Assembly (NCBI RefSeq): GCF_011745365.1
Contig: NW_024468916.1
Coordinates: 727,630 to 791,629 of the forward strand
Direction of reading: 5' to 3'
Length of the DNA: 64,000 bases
DNA from: Cryphonectria parasitica EP155
Lineage: Eukaryota > Ascomycota > Sordariomycetes > Diaporthales > Cryphonectriaceae
In this document: positions 11,501 through 24,189 of the stretch, piece after piece
Layout: each line of letters opens with the position of its first letter
How positions within the stretch are numbered: the first letter of the stretch is position 1
Translations under genes and position numbers: made by a program
Notes under the pieces: generated by a model
Databases searched by the model: none
What the model saw: only the letters and a program-made list of their open reading frames with translations
Told to the model about the DNA's origin: nothing

Positions 11501-12079
11501 GACTCCCTGACCACCAGTTCCAAAGGCTGGGCGGTAAGGGCGTTTCTCGGCCTCGGCCGCCTCCGCGTCTCGCTTGACAGAGTTCAGTCTATACTCGTCG
11601 ATCTTTTTATTCTCAAGTGCTTTGGGTTCAGCAAGCACAGGCCCAGATGACCTGAGATTGTCAGAATGTGGAATTCCGCACGGCTGGATGGATTTCAGAC
11701 TTACTTCCAGACTTTGCCGCCAGATGAATTGGATGAACCGCCGCCACCGCGGTAGTTTCCACGAGAGCTGCTGTAGCCTCTGCCGCCAGAAGCCTGATGG
11801 GAAGGGCCTCCAGACTGGTAACCACCTGGGGATGGTCTACACGAGTGAATTCAGCAGCCATATGAGCACGTAAAGCTATATGGAAGTGCGGCCGGCTTAC
11901 CTGACAGACAAGTTGTACTGACCACCACCTTGAGAGTATCCACCTCGACCGCCTGAAGCGCCACTGTACCCACCATGACCTCCTGAAGATGAAGAACCTC
12001 GGCCCCTGCGATTATTCCTTCGGCCGGAGGCGGACTGCTAGTCCTCACCACCGCCGTTGCCCTGATGCGAGCTAGACAT
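8600..12079 (-). CDS. Argonaute protein (QDE-2 type RNA silencing effector)
   Basis: The five-exon model (12079-12049, 11982-11901, 11836-11705, 11651-10372, 10299-8600) gives 1074 residues. Argonautes bind small RNAs and cleave or silence matching transcripts. Domains in order are a Gly/Arg/Ser-rich N-terminus (about 1-80), N domain (90-330), PAZ (about 405-540), MID (about 630-770) and PIWI (about 780-1035). The PIWI slicer tetrad is complete as DEDD: Asp790 in GYDAVHP, Glu831 in RRQEI, Asp865 in YRDGVSD and Asp1018 in YYADIL, so slicing activity is predicted. The 72-nt intron at 10371-10300 is in frame, but removing it restores QYFEKYYKIALKHPELP, as PAZ domains have. The first intron (12048-11983) is inferred: without it a TAG at 12040-12038 stops translation after 13 codons. 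Later introns have strong donors and a CTGAC branch site. Confidence 0.92.
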
Positions 12080-15000
12080 CGTTATGAGGTGATCTTAAGC
12101 ACACAGCAAGGGCTCATTGTTGACGACGAGTGCTAGATGGTGCGTGGATGTCGGTTGGGTAACTAGTTGAGTACGAGTGTGTGAAGTGTGCATGTAGCGA
12201 TGCAAGTGTCGAGTAAAGCGATCACAGCGAGCGGAGGGGGGCTAGAATGATACAAGTAAAGACAATTCTAAATCATCCAAAAATCCTAGAGAGTGAATAA
12301 TCGATGGTCCTCGGACGGCGCGGCCAAGCTGGTGAGAGAAACGATGCTACTTGGGGGGATGCTGAAGATAGAAAACAAGAAAATCGGGGAGGGAAAAGGC
12401 GGGAATTGCATGTCCCTTTATTGATTTGTTTTGAGAAGAGAAAATAACAATAAGGTCAGGAGGCAGCATCGAGTCAACATTGACTGGGTTCCTTCCTTCC
12501 TCGTTGTGTTTGGTCAAATAACATTACGAGGTCAGAGCTGCGTCTTGCTGCGGATTGCTGCATCTTGCACCCTAGGGGAGGAGGTGAGCTGAGGCGAGGA
12601 AGGTGGTGAGAATTTGTTCCAGATTTAGATGTGATTGACTTCAAGATCTCGATGGCCCGCAAGACTTGGGGAACCAGCAACCCGCGAGACTTGACGCCAT
12701 TGCATACTAGAGAAGAAATACAAACACAGAGTCTGTCAGGATAGAGGCAGCAGCGGTAGTAGAAGTAATGAACAGCAGGAACGATGAGTCCTGCATCTGT
12801 TTCTCCCTGCCAGATAATTTTAACAAGTACACAGGCCGCATATGAGAGGTCGGTCCACAGAGAAGAGAGCAACCTGGTGGCTTATGGATTGATCCATTCC
12901 GGAGGTCCTCACCCGAGGCCCTGGTTGCAGCTGCCCGGATGTTGTTGCGCAGGAAGACGAGATTGAATCTTGTTGCTGGTGCACTCCATGTTCGAATGTT
13001 TGCCACAAAATTGAATGCATTCGCGCAGTATCAAGTCTGATAATGACTACGAAATTATGGCCAATTCTAAATACACAAGTCATCAGCTCACGAGCCAGAG
13101 AGCCAAACTGAGGGGACAAGAAGGTTTGAGATAAACCTCACGCAAAAGGCGTCTTCCTTGCAGCAGAACCAACAACTCATCCTGCGATTGATTGATCTGC
13201 CCCAAAATGTCGACGTTGTCGATAATCCCAAAAGACACACTCTCCCGTTCCCGGCGCGGTGGGAAGTACCCATCTATGATATCATTTGAAGTGGATCTGC
13301 TGGGTCTGGGGTAGACGTCCCGGGGATCTGGGGGAGGCTCCGAAGAGGAGACACGGGGGCCGGACACACACAAAAGAGGTCCCTGACGAATGGCCGATGC
13401 AACCGATCATGTTGATGTAACCAATCATGCTGATGTAGCCGATCCTGCTGATATGCCAAAAGGGATGTACAGCAATGATGTGTGCCTGAGGTCATATTAG
13501 GAGGACAACGTCAATGGTGCCACAGATGGAGCAGGGCCAGGTCTGACGCCACACATGCGCTTGGGTACTGGACACAGAGAAGATGTGCAATAGATGAGGT
13601 CAGGGCCGTCATCTAGATCGTCGATGAGATGTGGCGGCACAGAGTCCTCGGTCGCGCTCCATGTACCTTCTGGCGTAAAGTCAGCATGTGGCAGTGAAGG
13701 GATCGTCTGTGGATCTCTATGGTAGTCGCCTGTGTGAATCGAGCCGCGCGACTGTGTGGAGAGGGGTTTGTGTCTTTGTCATCCCCCCCCTTCGCAAAAG
13801 TGCCAATGCCAGCACGAGGCAGAGGTCAAACAGAGCTCCTGCTTGGCTGTCTGAGGCTCAAGACCCCTGGTGATGTCTTGGGAAAAGCGGTCCTGCTGCG
13901 GAGATTGTCAACCATGGAGATCATTGGTAGGTGATGCGGAAAACGTTCGCTCGTGACCATCCATAGTATAGAAATGGGATTCGACAATGATGGGCAATTC
14001 GGCACGACTCGGTCAGAAGGTCTTGGCGACCGTACTACGCCAGTACTATGCACAGACCTGAGGTTCACGGCGATTTCATATTAGTACTATACACGAGGAG
14101 GATATTCATATGGTGCATAGTAAAACCACCTAACTACTATAGACTAGAGTAGTAGTACGAGCTCAAAGCTTTGCCAGCGTCTGACTCTTGGTAGGACTGT
14201 CCCAGAAGAGATGGCAGTGGGATACTGAAAGTAATGATTGGTGCAGATGGTGAGTCAGGGACGACGAGCAGAAAAGGAAGAGAAATGATGATAGTGAGGG
14301 ACAATCGAGAAGAGAGAATGAAGAGGGAGAGAGAAAGGGTGCGTGGGTTGACAGAGAATGGGGGGCACTCGAGTGCGAAAGATTTCATCGTCGGACCCCC
14401 TTGCCCCTTCCCCCTTCGCCCGGCAAAGCAAATAGGTCAAGCAATACGAGGCGGGCGCAGAGAGAGGGTTGAGGAAGAGAAAAGATCGTCGACCTTCTAG
14501 AACGGTCGCATAAGCCGATAGGATTTGAGAGGACGTAATTTGTCCCAAGGAGGAGCGGGGTTGTCTTGGTCACGATGATTTCCAGCCCCGTCAAAAAGTG
14601 TTGAAGCCCAAGAGTGGACCGCCACTTGTTCCGGAAAGGCTATCTCTTGGGGCCGCGGGATACCCCAGCAAAGCAACGATCGAGTCGAGAGAGCAGTCAT
14701 CTCCGCGGCACAGCAGGCCACCCTCCGTTTGTCTGTCGGCTGGGGCCAGGATTGGGGGCCACTTTTTCCAGTCCAAGAGGTGCGATCGTGACTGTCTGAT
14801 AAGGGCATGTACATTGTCGATCTTAAGTTGTCCTCCCGGTGAAGTGAAATTTGTGTGAGCACGCGGAACACATGCACCGAGCGCGAGGGCGAAGGCATCC
14901 AGATCACTCGCCTCTCCCCCTCTCCACCTTTCTTCTTGTCTGGGGTCTTGACCGTATATCGGCGCCCGCCTCTGTCCTAGTCGAAAACATCCTCATGCAC

Positions 15001-16960
15001 GAGCATTGCTTTCCGCCCTTCTTTTTTTCCTTTTTTCTCCTTCGGGGGGTTTTTTCTCTCTCTCTCTTTCCCTCGTTAGCCGCAATATGATGTGTCAACA
15101 TTTGCGCTGCATAAGGTCGTGATGCTTCCCGTGTTTCCGACTCTCCAACCAGACAGACAAGACAGTCTGGCAGAACCGCTTTCATCCGACGGACGACGCA
15201 GGAGGGGTGGAGAAAGGAAAGAAAAGGCGAGGGCCGGCTTCTTTTGGGTGTGCGGGTACCCAATAGCATAATATGCCGATACGGCCAACAACGGTCTTTT
15301 CGTGTGTTGATAAGATTAGTACATAGTAGTTAGTTGTCGTGAAAATGCGACGGTGTTGTTCCAGACCCGGGGTGAGAGTGTCCGTGGACCACAGTCTGCA
15401 AATCTTTTGGAATTATGGGTCTGCATCCCTCTCTTCAGGGCCAAGCGCACTCAATAACTCCTCGAGATCGTCTCTCTTTCTGGTAGTGGACCTGTAGTCC
15501 AGGCCACGGATGTAAATTGCAAAATTGCATCTTGTGAAGTTGGTGGTGGCCGTTATTATAGGAAAGAAGTCGTCGGTTGGTCGGTAGGTTGGTCGTGCAC
15601 GATGCGACAGAAAGAAGGTTCCAGGAGCAGAAAGATCGAGATGCGTTTCCCCCACCAAGAACTGCCAAGGTTTCTCTCCGCGCTGAACCCAGACTTGCCA
15701 GGCCTCTCTGTCTCTTGGAAAGTTGGGGGTGGCTGTGGGGTGTTTTCCATGGCATTCCTTGTAATGGGTCCAGGCGGCCGGGGGGGGGTAGGAGAACTCC
15801 AGGAGAGTTCTGCATGTGCTGTGCAAGAGTAGTCAGCAAATTTTGAATGGTAGCCCCCTGTTCCACCCCCCCCCCCCCGGCCAGCACGGTTCCAATTCTT
15901 CTCTGGGCTTCTCTGCAGTGGCCCTGCATCGCTCCTGCAGCGTCCTGCAGAAGGCCCAAGCCTAGACCGACCCCCTCTGAGTGCCAGAGACTGTGCAGAA
16001 ACAGTTGCCCCTCTAATCTTCCGCGAATCAGAGGGCGGGAACCCCTCCATGGTCTCCTCCCCGACCCCACCAAAACTGCGTGCTACAGATCATCGAGTGA
16101 CATGGCAGGGATTGCTGAGCCCGTTTGTCCCCCATGACGTGCCTCGCCATTCGGATCGCTGTCGCCCGCCAGGAACTTTGTCTCCCTTGTCGCGCAACGA
16201 CTATCACTCTCGCCCACACTTACACGATGCACACGCGCGCATACGCACACAGCCCATGCATGCGTGCCCCTTGCGATCGATCGCCCTCTCAACCCCCCCC
16301 TAGCAAGCACGCACGTACCAAAGGACACAATTCAACCGCACAAGCCAACTGACCAGAGGCAGAAACCTTGAATGCCCCGGTCTTGACCCGTTGTGGTAAT
16401 CCGTCCATCCCATCCTTGAGCCGCAGCACCCCGTCTTTCCCTATCCGACCCAAATTGATTGAAATACGGCCTCCCCTTCTGCCTTTGAGCCGAGGCAGAG
16501 ATTCTCTTCGACCATGCCATACCCTCCCTCTTCGACCTATTACACCACATTCGCATCATCAACACTCAAGCACACAAGGGCACTTACCTCGAGACTCTTG
16601 TCGTTCGCCTCTAGACATTTTCACCACTGCCACCAGGACCACAACGACGTCCTCCTCCACCACCGTCCTCCTCCTCCTACCGTCTGCTTCGCCTTGGCAG
16701 AGCCTAACAGCACTTCTTATCCTTTCTCCTCCTCTTCCTCCCCTCCTCCCACCTCCTTCAGCTAGGATCAAGGGCTGCTTGCCGTACCAAACAATCACCC
16801 CCACGCAAGCCGCCCTGTCACTTTGGACCATCCTCGGAACGCTTCTCGTCCCGTTCCTGCACTAGCGTATCTTGCTTTGTGCCACTATCTCCCCCATTCC
16901 TTCCATCACTACCATCACCCTTATCAGTCTTGTCCCAGATCCTTCGGGAACTTTCCCAAG
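12080..16960. other. Long gene-poor interval upstream of Argonaute and glycerol kinase
   Basis: This 4.9-kb stretch holds the upstream regions of two diverging genes. Open frames are short and of low complexity. I found no domain, plausible splice-joined protein or tRNA. Between 13.96 and 14.16 kb, AGTACTAT(G/A)CAC appears twice about 40 bp apart. From about 16.3 kb the plus strand becomes very C/T-rich, which fits a glycerol kinase promoter or long leader. A non-coding RNA cannot be excluded. Confidence 0.5.
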
Positions 16961-18873
16961 ATGATTACCACAACAACAAACGCCAGGCCTAGGCCAGTCA
17001 CCACCATGGCCGACATAAGGGAGTCTAAGAGGCTTCGGCTCGACGAGGAGCTTGGCACCATCAGCCTCATCACACCTGTCGAGGAGAAGCCAGATGCCAT
17101 TGCCGTCGAGTTCGTGGAGAACCGTGATGAGCCTGCGCCGGCCCTCCTCACACCTGAGCCAGAGCATCATGTCCGTGACGAGTTTCTGCCAGAAGGCATC
17201 AAGGAGACCGATGACGAGGTGCGCGAACACTGGTTCGTCGGCAGCATCGACCAAGGCACAACCTCCACCCGCTTCCTCATCTTCAATGGCGAGGGCGAGC
17301 CTGTTGCCAACCATCAGATAGAGTTTGAGAACCACTATCCCGAGTCAGGGTAAGCTTTCCCTCCTTCCTCACCTGATCTGACATCTCCCCTTCCTTTGGC
17401 GATCCGCAACGACAGGCGTGGCTAACAAATACATTCTCTAACCGCAGATGGCATGAGCATGACCCGCTTGAGCTGCTCAGCTCGGTCGAGGAGTGCATCG
17501 AGGGTGCCATGGCTCAGTTCGCAGACAAAGGCTACTCCGCCAAGAACATCCGCTCAATAGGAATCACAAACCAGCGGGAAACCACAGTCGTGTGGGACAA
17601 GACCACTGGTGAGCCCCTCTACAACGCCGTTGCGTGGCCCGACACTCGTACCACAAATCTCGTGCGGGAGCTCAAGAGCCGTCCCGGCGCTGGCGACCTG
17701 GCCCAGGCCTGTGGTCTGCCCCTGAGCACCTACCCCAGCAGCGTCAAGCTGATGTGGCTTATCAACAATGTCCCCGCCGTCAAGGAGGCCTATGAGGAAA
17801 GCCGCTTGGCCTTTGGCACTGTCGACTCATGGCTCATCTTCAGGCTGAACGGTGGTGTCGACGCCGAGAAGCCGGTGCACGTCACTGACAGCACCAACGC
17901 CAGCCGGACCATGTTCATGAACCTGCGGTCCATGAAGTACGACGAGAAGCTGCTGTCCTTTTTCGGTATTGATCCCACCAAGTGCGCGCTGCCTCGCATC
18001 GTGCCGTCTTCGGATGCCACCGCCTTCGGCAAGCTCGTCAGGGGCCCGCTCGCAGGCACGCCCATTGCCGGCTGCCTTGGTGATCAGTCCAGTGCCCTAG
18101 TTGGCCAGTGCGGCTTCCAACCCGGCCAGGCCAAGAATACATACGGCACCGGGTCCTTCATTCTGTACAATGTCGGTACTGAGCCCGTCATCTCCAAGTC
18201 TGGCCTGCTGGCGACAGTGGCCTATGACTTTGGGGCAGGCCGCAAGCCCGTCTACGCCCTGGAGGGCAGCATCGCCGTCGCAGGCTCAGGCGTCAAGTTC
18301 CTCATCAACAACCTTGGCTTCTTCGAGACGTCTGACAAGATTGAGGAGGTTGCCCAGAGTGTTCCCGACAGTGGTGGTGTCATCTTCGTCACCGCCTTCT
18401 CGGGTCTCTTCGCACCCTACTGGATCGATTCGGCCAAGGGCACCATCTTCGGCATAACACAGCACACCAAGAAGGGTCACATCGCCCGCGCCACCCTCGA
18501 GGCCACTTGCTTCCAGACCAAGGCCATCCTGGACGCAATGGAACAGGACTCTGGCAAGAAGCTGCAAGTGATGGCTGTCGATGGTGGGCTCTCCAACTCG
18601 GATCTCTGCATGCAGACGCAAGCGGACGTCAGCGGTATCCCCGTTGATAGGCCCGCGATGCGTGAGACCACGGCGCTTGGCGCGGCCATCGCGGCTGGCC
18701 TGGCGACTGGGGTCTGGGCCGAGCTGGAGGACCTGTCCCAGGTGAACCGCAGGGACAGGAAGGTCTTTGAGCCGCAGATCTCCAAGGAGAAGAGCGCCAA
18801 GATGTTCAAGAAGTGGAATCAGGCGGTCGAGATGAGTGCAGGGTGGATAAGAGACAACTCTGATGATGAGTAG
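16961..18873 (+). CDS. GUT1: Glycerol kinase (FGGY family)
   Basis: Two exons (16961-17349, 17448-18873; intron of 98 nt with CTAAC elements before the AG) encode 604 residues. The enzyme phosphorylates glycerol with ATP to glycerol 3-phosphate in the cytosol, the entry step of glycerol use. Diagnostic blocks are the nucleotide-binding start GSIDQGTTSTRF (about residue 90), the GITNQRET motif, AWPDTRT, YGTGSF and the FGGY-type C-terminal segment (DGGLSNSD). The splice at PESG|WHEHDP restores the glycerol-binding region. About 85 residues precede the catalytic domain, more than in bacterial enzymes. Three in-frame ATGs are possible (16823, 16961, 17006). The one at 17006 has the best context (CACCATGGC), so the protein may begin with MADIRES. 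An aquaglyceroporin lies in the same window. Confidence 0.96.
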
Positions 18874-20248
18874 TGGTGGGTCTTCTGACCACTCTCATTG
18901 CATGCATGCTGGCGGGTAATGTGGTGTTCCAAACTTTCATTGATATTATAATCCGGCGAACATGATGACACCGGAAATGGGACGGGCGAGCGAAATGATT
19001 AAATACCATGGATTGATTGCGTTGGAGTTTTGGGGGGGGGGGGGGGTTTAAAGGAAATACCAACTGGGCTGGGGCTGGGCTGGTGGACATCTGGAGCCCC
19101 TATTTCTGGCTATATACATTTACCTCACTACGAGGTTCGTCCTAACAGGACCTGCACAATATAAAATTTCCACGAACAAGATTCCAACGAGCTAGGATGA
19201 TGAGACCCCGAGCGTACTCGCGCATGATTGAACTCCAAAGTGGCCTGCTTCTTGGGTACGTACTATTGGGGTCGAGAAGGGTGGGTGGTGGTGTGATGCA
19301 CGAGGGGACCATCTGGGCTTTGGACCTGGGCCTGGGCCTGGGCCTGGGGCCTGGCCTGCGCTTGACCACCTGGCGTTCTAGGATTGGGGTTGGTTTGAGT
19401 GTGTGTGGTGTCAAAACAACTCTGGGGTAACAACAGTAGGCAAAGAGAGGGGATTGAATCCTGGTTGTACCGTCCTACCGTTGCAGTGATGCTCAATTGT
19501 CGACGAACCACTGGGGGCCCTGCTAGATCCATCACACCCACCATTACTCAAGTACTCCTTTCGCCCCTTGCTGAATTCGAACCCCTCCCCCACACTCCTC
19601 CTGGGATGCATATGGATGTAACTTGATATGTGACTTGGGAGTATAATGGTACTTCCTTTGTACGTTTGAAAATCCTGTTGGGGGAAAAAAAGAACACGAA
19701 GGAAAAAAAGGCTGTATTATGCATACTCTATCTTATTCCACCTTGTGTTTTTAGGCGTTTGATTGCTTGTGGTGTACAAGGTGCTGTTTCTGTCGAATTG
19801 GTATATTTTGTCTTGCAGAAGATACAAGCAAGTCTTATACCATCCCTGCCTGGAAGTGAAGGGGGCGGGGAGGGCAAGGCAACAGAAATGTGAGGTTAAG
19901 AAATCAAGATCACCGTCATCATTTCTTTCCTCTTTCTTTATTTCCCAATTCTTTCATTGATTTGTCCCTCAAATTTATTTCTTCTGATTCTCACGATGTC
20001 TGTCTATCCCAACTTGGAGAAAGAGGTGTGCTTCTCAAGTGCTGGAAGAAATGCAGCAAACGTATCTATACTATTCATCCGTGTAACAACAAACCAGAAA
20101 GTTTCCAGCTCGCCTGGTGATAAGATGAAGTCTCATGAATGCAAATCATTGTCTGTTCTAGATGCGCTATGGTGCAGAGTCATCATTAATTACCGTTCAA
20201 GACATGACGAGGAGGGGCCTCCTTAGTCCAACGACCACAGGCCCTGTA
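18874..20248. other. Convergent intergenic region, glycerol kinase / GH81
   Basis: Both flanking genes end here and 1.4 kb separates them. Visible are a G homopolymer run near 19031-19047 and tandem GGGCCT units near 19325-19355. A TTCGAAC-type box near 19577 does not fold as a tRNA. No gene is supported. Confidence 0.5.
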
Positions 20249-23200
20249 CTAGAGACCAGCGAGCGCTGGAAATGTATATGTTAGCAACCGCATACTTCCT
20301 CTCAGAAAGAAGCAAAAATGAATAGACTGGAGAACTTACCAGCCGAATAGGCCAGATACCACGTCAAGCTCGCCCCACCATCCAGCCAGCTCGGATCAAA
20401 GTCCGCCTGGCTGAAGAAATCCCACGCGTGTTGCGGCCGTATCGTCGCCAGGTTCCCGTATAGGATCCCCTTCCAGCCTCCCGTGACATTACCAGCCACC
20501 CCGTTCGAGAAGTACTGCTCCCACTCCTCATGCACAAAGTGCCTACGCCGGATGTACGCCGTGCTGGGAAGCAGCGGCAGCATGTGTATGCCCTGTATAT
20601 ACTCGATATTCGTTCCAAAGTACGTTGTGTGGTCGATCTTGTTCTCAAAAAGAATCCCCGCGACCCGATTGCCGATGAAGTCTGCCGGCTGCACGTCGTT
20701 GTCCTGCGTGTAGAGGTAGTACATCCCCATGGCCCGCCTCTGCACGGCGAGCATCAGATTGCCGCGCGCGGCCATGTTGGCGTCGCCTGTGACCGTGCCC
20801 CACATCTTGAGCGCGTACGCCGCCATGACGTCCTCGGAGCTGGATTCCTGGTCGCGCCCGTCCGCGGACTCGAACAGACCGTGGGCGAACGAGTGTCCGT
20901 GGTACCAGTCGAACATGCGGCTGACGGGAAAATAGGGGTCGGAGGGGCTGGGGTTGGCGTAGTCGCGGATGAGGGCGGTGACCCAGGCGCTTTTTTGGCC
21001 CTCGGCGAGCCAGGAGGGATCGAGGTGGGCGATCACGGCAGCGGTGAGGACATGATAGCCGTAGTGAAAGTCTGTGAGAAGAGTGAGCAAGTGGTCAGTC
21101 AAGAATGATCAGTGTCGGCAGAGAAGTATGAGCCGCACTTACGATGGTCGTTATAGTATGTGTTGCCAAAATCTACTCCTGAGTCCCCTGTTGCGTATGT
21201 GGCAGAAGAGACGACACCGCCCCAGGCAGCTGAAGAGAGAACATTAGTATTGTACACATGGTAGGATAGATACAGCTCATAGTTGGATGTGTCATCTTTT
21301 GGAAAGCCAGTGAGATACATACACTCATATACCAGAGGATATATCTGGGTGTTGTTAGTGAACAGTGAAAAGGCCTCCTTGAGCTGCTGCAGACCGGCGG
21401 CAGCAAGGGCAGTCTCGCCCAGCATGTCGTTAACCACGACGAGTATCATAGCAAACTTTGCTAAAGCCTGAACATCTTGTGTTAGCAGCAACCGACTCAT
21501 CCCCATGCACACACGTTCTTGACTTGGATGGAGACTTACCTTGCCACTGTAGTACATGGAATTCAGGTTTGTCTGCGCCGACATGTCCTGACTGAGCTCT
21601 GATTGAGCAACCTCAAGAATCTGGGCCTGCGCCGCAGAATTTAATGACTTTTGACTCCCTACACTCGGAGTCCATGGCACAAACCCCATGTGCACTGGAA
21701 GTTTGTGCTCTACCATCGTCCAGGAATCAGCAGTGATAGCAGTCGCAATCCCCTTTGTCGTCGTTTGCAGCTGAAGCGCAGCCTGCAGAAACGTGTTGGT
21801 TGTATCATCAAAAGACTGCACATGGTGCGGCAGCGCAAACATCAGCAGAGGATTGCCATCCAGCCCGGCCCGTTGAAAAGTAAATGTGTACGTTCCAACC
21901 GACCTCGTTGTAGAACCCGAGACCGTCACACCCGTTGCATAAGAACCACACGCGGCATCGTACAGCGCCTCGCCCGCACCATCTGGATCCTTGGCCACTT
22001 GAATCGTCCCGCTGAACGTCGAGTTGGAGCGCATAAGGCCGTTGTTCACGACCTGCAGGTCCAGAGACGAGCCATCTGAGCTGGTGGCGTACAAGAACCA
22101 GATCTTGCCGTCGTTGAGAGCGATCTTGTACTTGGTCACACCAGGCCGGGGCTGTGTGTTGATCTTAGTCACGTTGAGGAAGAAGACGCCTGTCTGGATT
22201 ATGGGGGTGACACCGTGGTAGACCGCGGTCACGAAGCCGGCGCCCTGTGTGAGGGGGAACTCGATCGCCGGTGCGGCTGCGACAGAAGACTGGAGCTGGA
22301 TGGTGGCCGACATGTCTGTCAGATTGGCGCTGGTGAGCGTCGTGTCAGGCCCGAGTTCCGCGGCAGAGAGGATGAGCGACTGGATGCCGATGGGGTTGAT
22401 GAAGTAGTTGACGGCGCCGTACGAGTTGACAGGTCCCAGAGCGAGCTGGTCCGCGTCGATGTGAGAGATGGTCAGGCCCCAGGACTGGGCGACCCCTTGG
22501 CCCTTGGCCCAAGCAACCGAATATGGATGGAGGAAGGTAGTTGATGCCTGTGTGCCGAGGAAGAAGTTTTGGTAGAACTTGTTGGTGGAAATAGGTGCTG
22601 CCTGCTGGACCCCCAGCCTGGGAACCGGATGGTCGCTCCTCTGCCCGATCTGTGGCGGTGGCGCATCAGTCGCAATAGGCTCAAAGATGTTGGAGGATGG
22701 TGCGGCCATAGAGCCAGACGAGTTCCTCATGTTCATGGTCGGGGCTGCCGCGATCAGGCTGGTTGGAGAAGGAATGCAGTTGGTCAACAGAGGGTTCTGT
22801 TTTCCCTGTCCGACAGTCTCGAGCTGTGTGTGGATCTGGCCGACAGTGTCTGGACGGACTCTGGGTTGCGGTAGGATCTGGACAGTCCCCGTGGGCACTG
22901 CTGCCGTGATCACTGGAACAGTTGCTCCTGATATCAAGCTCTGGATGGCGGGAGTATTCTGCTCATGATGGGTAAGCAAATCGTCCCTTCCTCGTCCTTT
23001 CCCCTCCGCCAAAAGGAAGGGGGGGAGGGGTACTTTGGAACCTACCACAACAGAAGAGGGTTCTATCGGCACGACCAGGCCTCCTCCATTGACAGGAACA
23101 GAAATTATTATGTCGTCCTTCTTGTGCACATGGGGATGATTATTATGGGGCTCGCTTGAACCGTGAGGAACCGGGCTTCCCTGACAGGAGAACACCTGCA

Positions 23201-23261
23201 GTGCTGTCAGCAGCAGGAACCATCTCATGTTGTTATTGGCCCTGATCTTGGTGAGGACCAT
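20249..23261 (-). CDS. Secreted endo-1,3-beta-glucanase, glycoside hydrolase family 81
   Basis: The six-exon model (23261-23046, 22958-21540, 21467-21323, 21229-21143, 21071-20340, 20265-20249) gives 871 residues. GH81 enzymes cut beta-1,3-glucan in walls, in cell separation or in degradation of other fungi. A hydrophobic signal segment (MRWFLLLTALQVFSC, starting at residue 12) predicts secretion. A Ser/Pro/Thr-rich linker follows, then the GH81 domain from about residue 175 (TNKFYQNFFLG, HPYSVAW). Catalytic-region motifs are WGGVVSSATY, GVDFGNTYYNDHHFHYGY, FDWYHGHSFAHG and GRDQESSSED, the last holding the expected catalytic Glu. Four introns are multiples of three or read through in frame, so the protein can be over-predicted if they are missed. 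The last exon encodes only six codons (ALAGL after the join). Confidence 0.94.
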
Positions 23262-23367
23262 CTTGGAAGCACGATGAGGCTGGAGGGAGTGAAAATGGAC
23301 AAGAGAACGGGACTATCTCTTCAACGTGACCACAGCTCTGCATTCTCACTCCCTCCCTCCCCTCCCC

Positions 23368-23375
23368 TTATTATA
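23368..23375 (-). promoter_or_regulatory. TATA-like element of the GH81 gene
   Basis: On the minus strand the sequence reads TATAATAA about 107 bp before the ATG at 23261, between C/T-rich tracts. The position fits a core promoter element; its use is inferred. Confidence 0.4.
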
Positions 23376-24189
23376 GCACCAACCCTCATCCTACCAGTAC
23401 CACAGCTGAAGAGCTCGGCGGCCATGGTGAAGGGGGTCGGTCATGCGTGGGGCAACAATCGTGAAGGAGGCTAGGGTGTGGTAGCGTCAAGGGGCTGACG
23501 TGAAGAATCATGCCTAGAAACGTGATCCGAGGTTCTGGGAGGAAGGGAGCGTATAGTGCCAGAGCCCAGAGAAGAGAGGGAGAGGGCGGTGCGTGGCTGG
23601 GTCATGTACTACCTTTGGCTGGAATGTTGGACGGCGGCTCTTAGAGTCTTGTCTTAGGGCAGATTGAACGTGGCCCCGACTTGGTCACAAGGGTTGGAAG
23701 AATGAGAGAAATAGTCAGGATGGCGAGTCAAAAAGACTCCGGGACGGGATATCTTCATGCTCTCATGATTAAAGAATCGAATGGGGACCGAGAACAGGGA
23801 GGTCGGCGTTTGGAGGAGAGAAGGTGGGACCTGGGTTGAGGTCGAGGATCTATGTACACATATAGCGCGACCTATTTAAGTGGTGCCAAGCATGTGACGA
23901 GGCAGGGAATGGATGTGACCTCTCTCCCCCAAAACATTTCTGGATTGATTCATATATGCTTTTTGTTGGACATGGATAACTCAACTACCACAGTGACAAT
24001 GGGAATATATGAGAGGCAGAGAGAGACACAAGATCTGTTAGATCTGTTGTGGTTGCGGGTAGATTAGTTGCATCGGACCTATCACTGCTAGATTGGGCAT
24101 GATTTCGGCCGAGGACAGGACATGTTTCGGACATGAACCTGCTGACTTTTTGGTTCGGAAGCAAAAGAATAGAAAAGGGAAGGAAAGGG

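Noticed and set aside
19565..19600. tRNA-like GGTTCGAAT box on the minus strand
   Set aside because: The bases flanking the loop do not pair as a T stem, and no acceptor or anticodon stem can be drawn.
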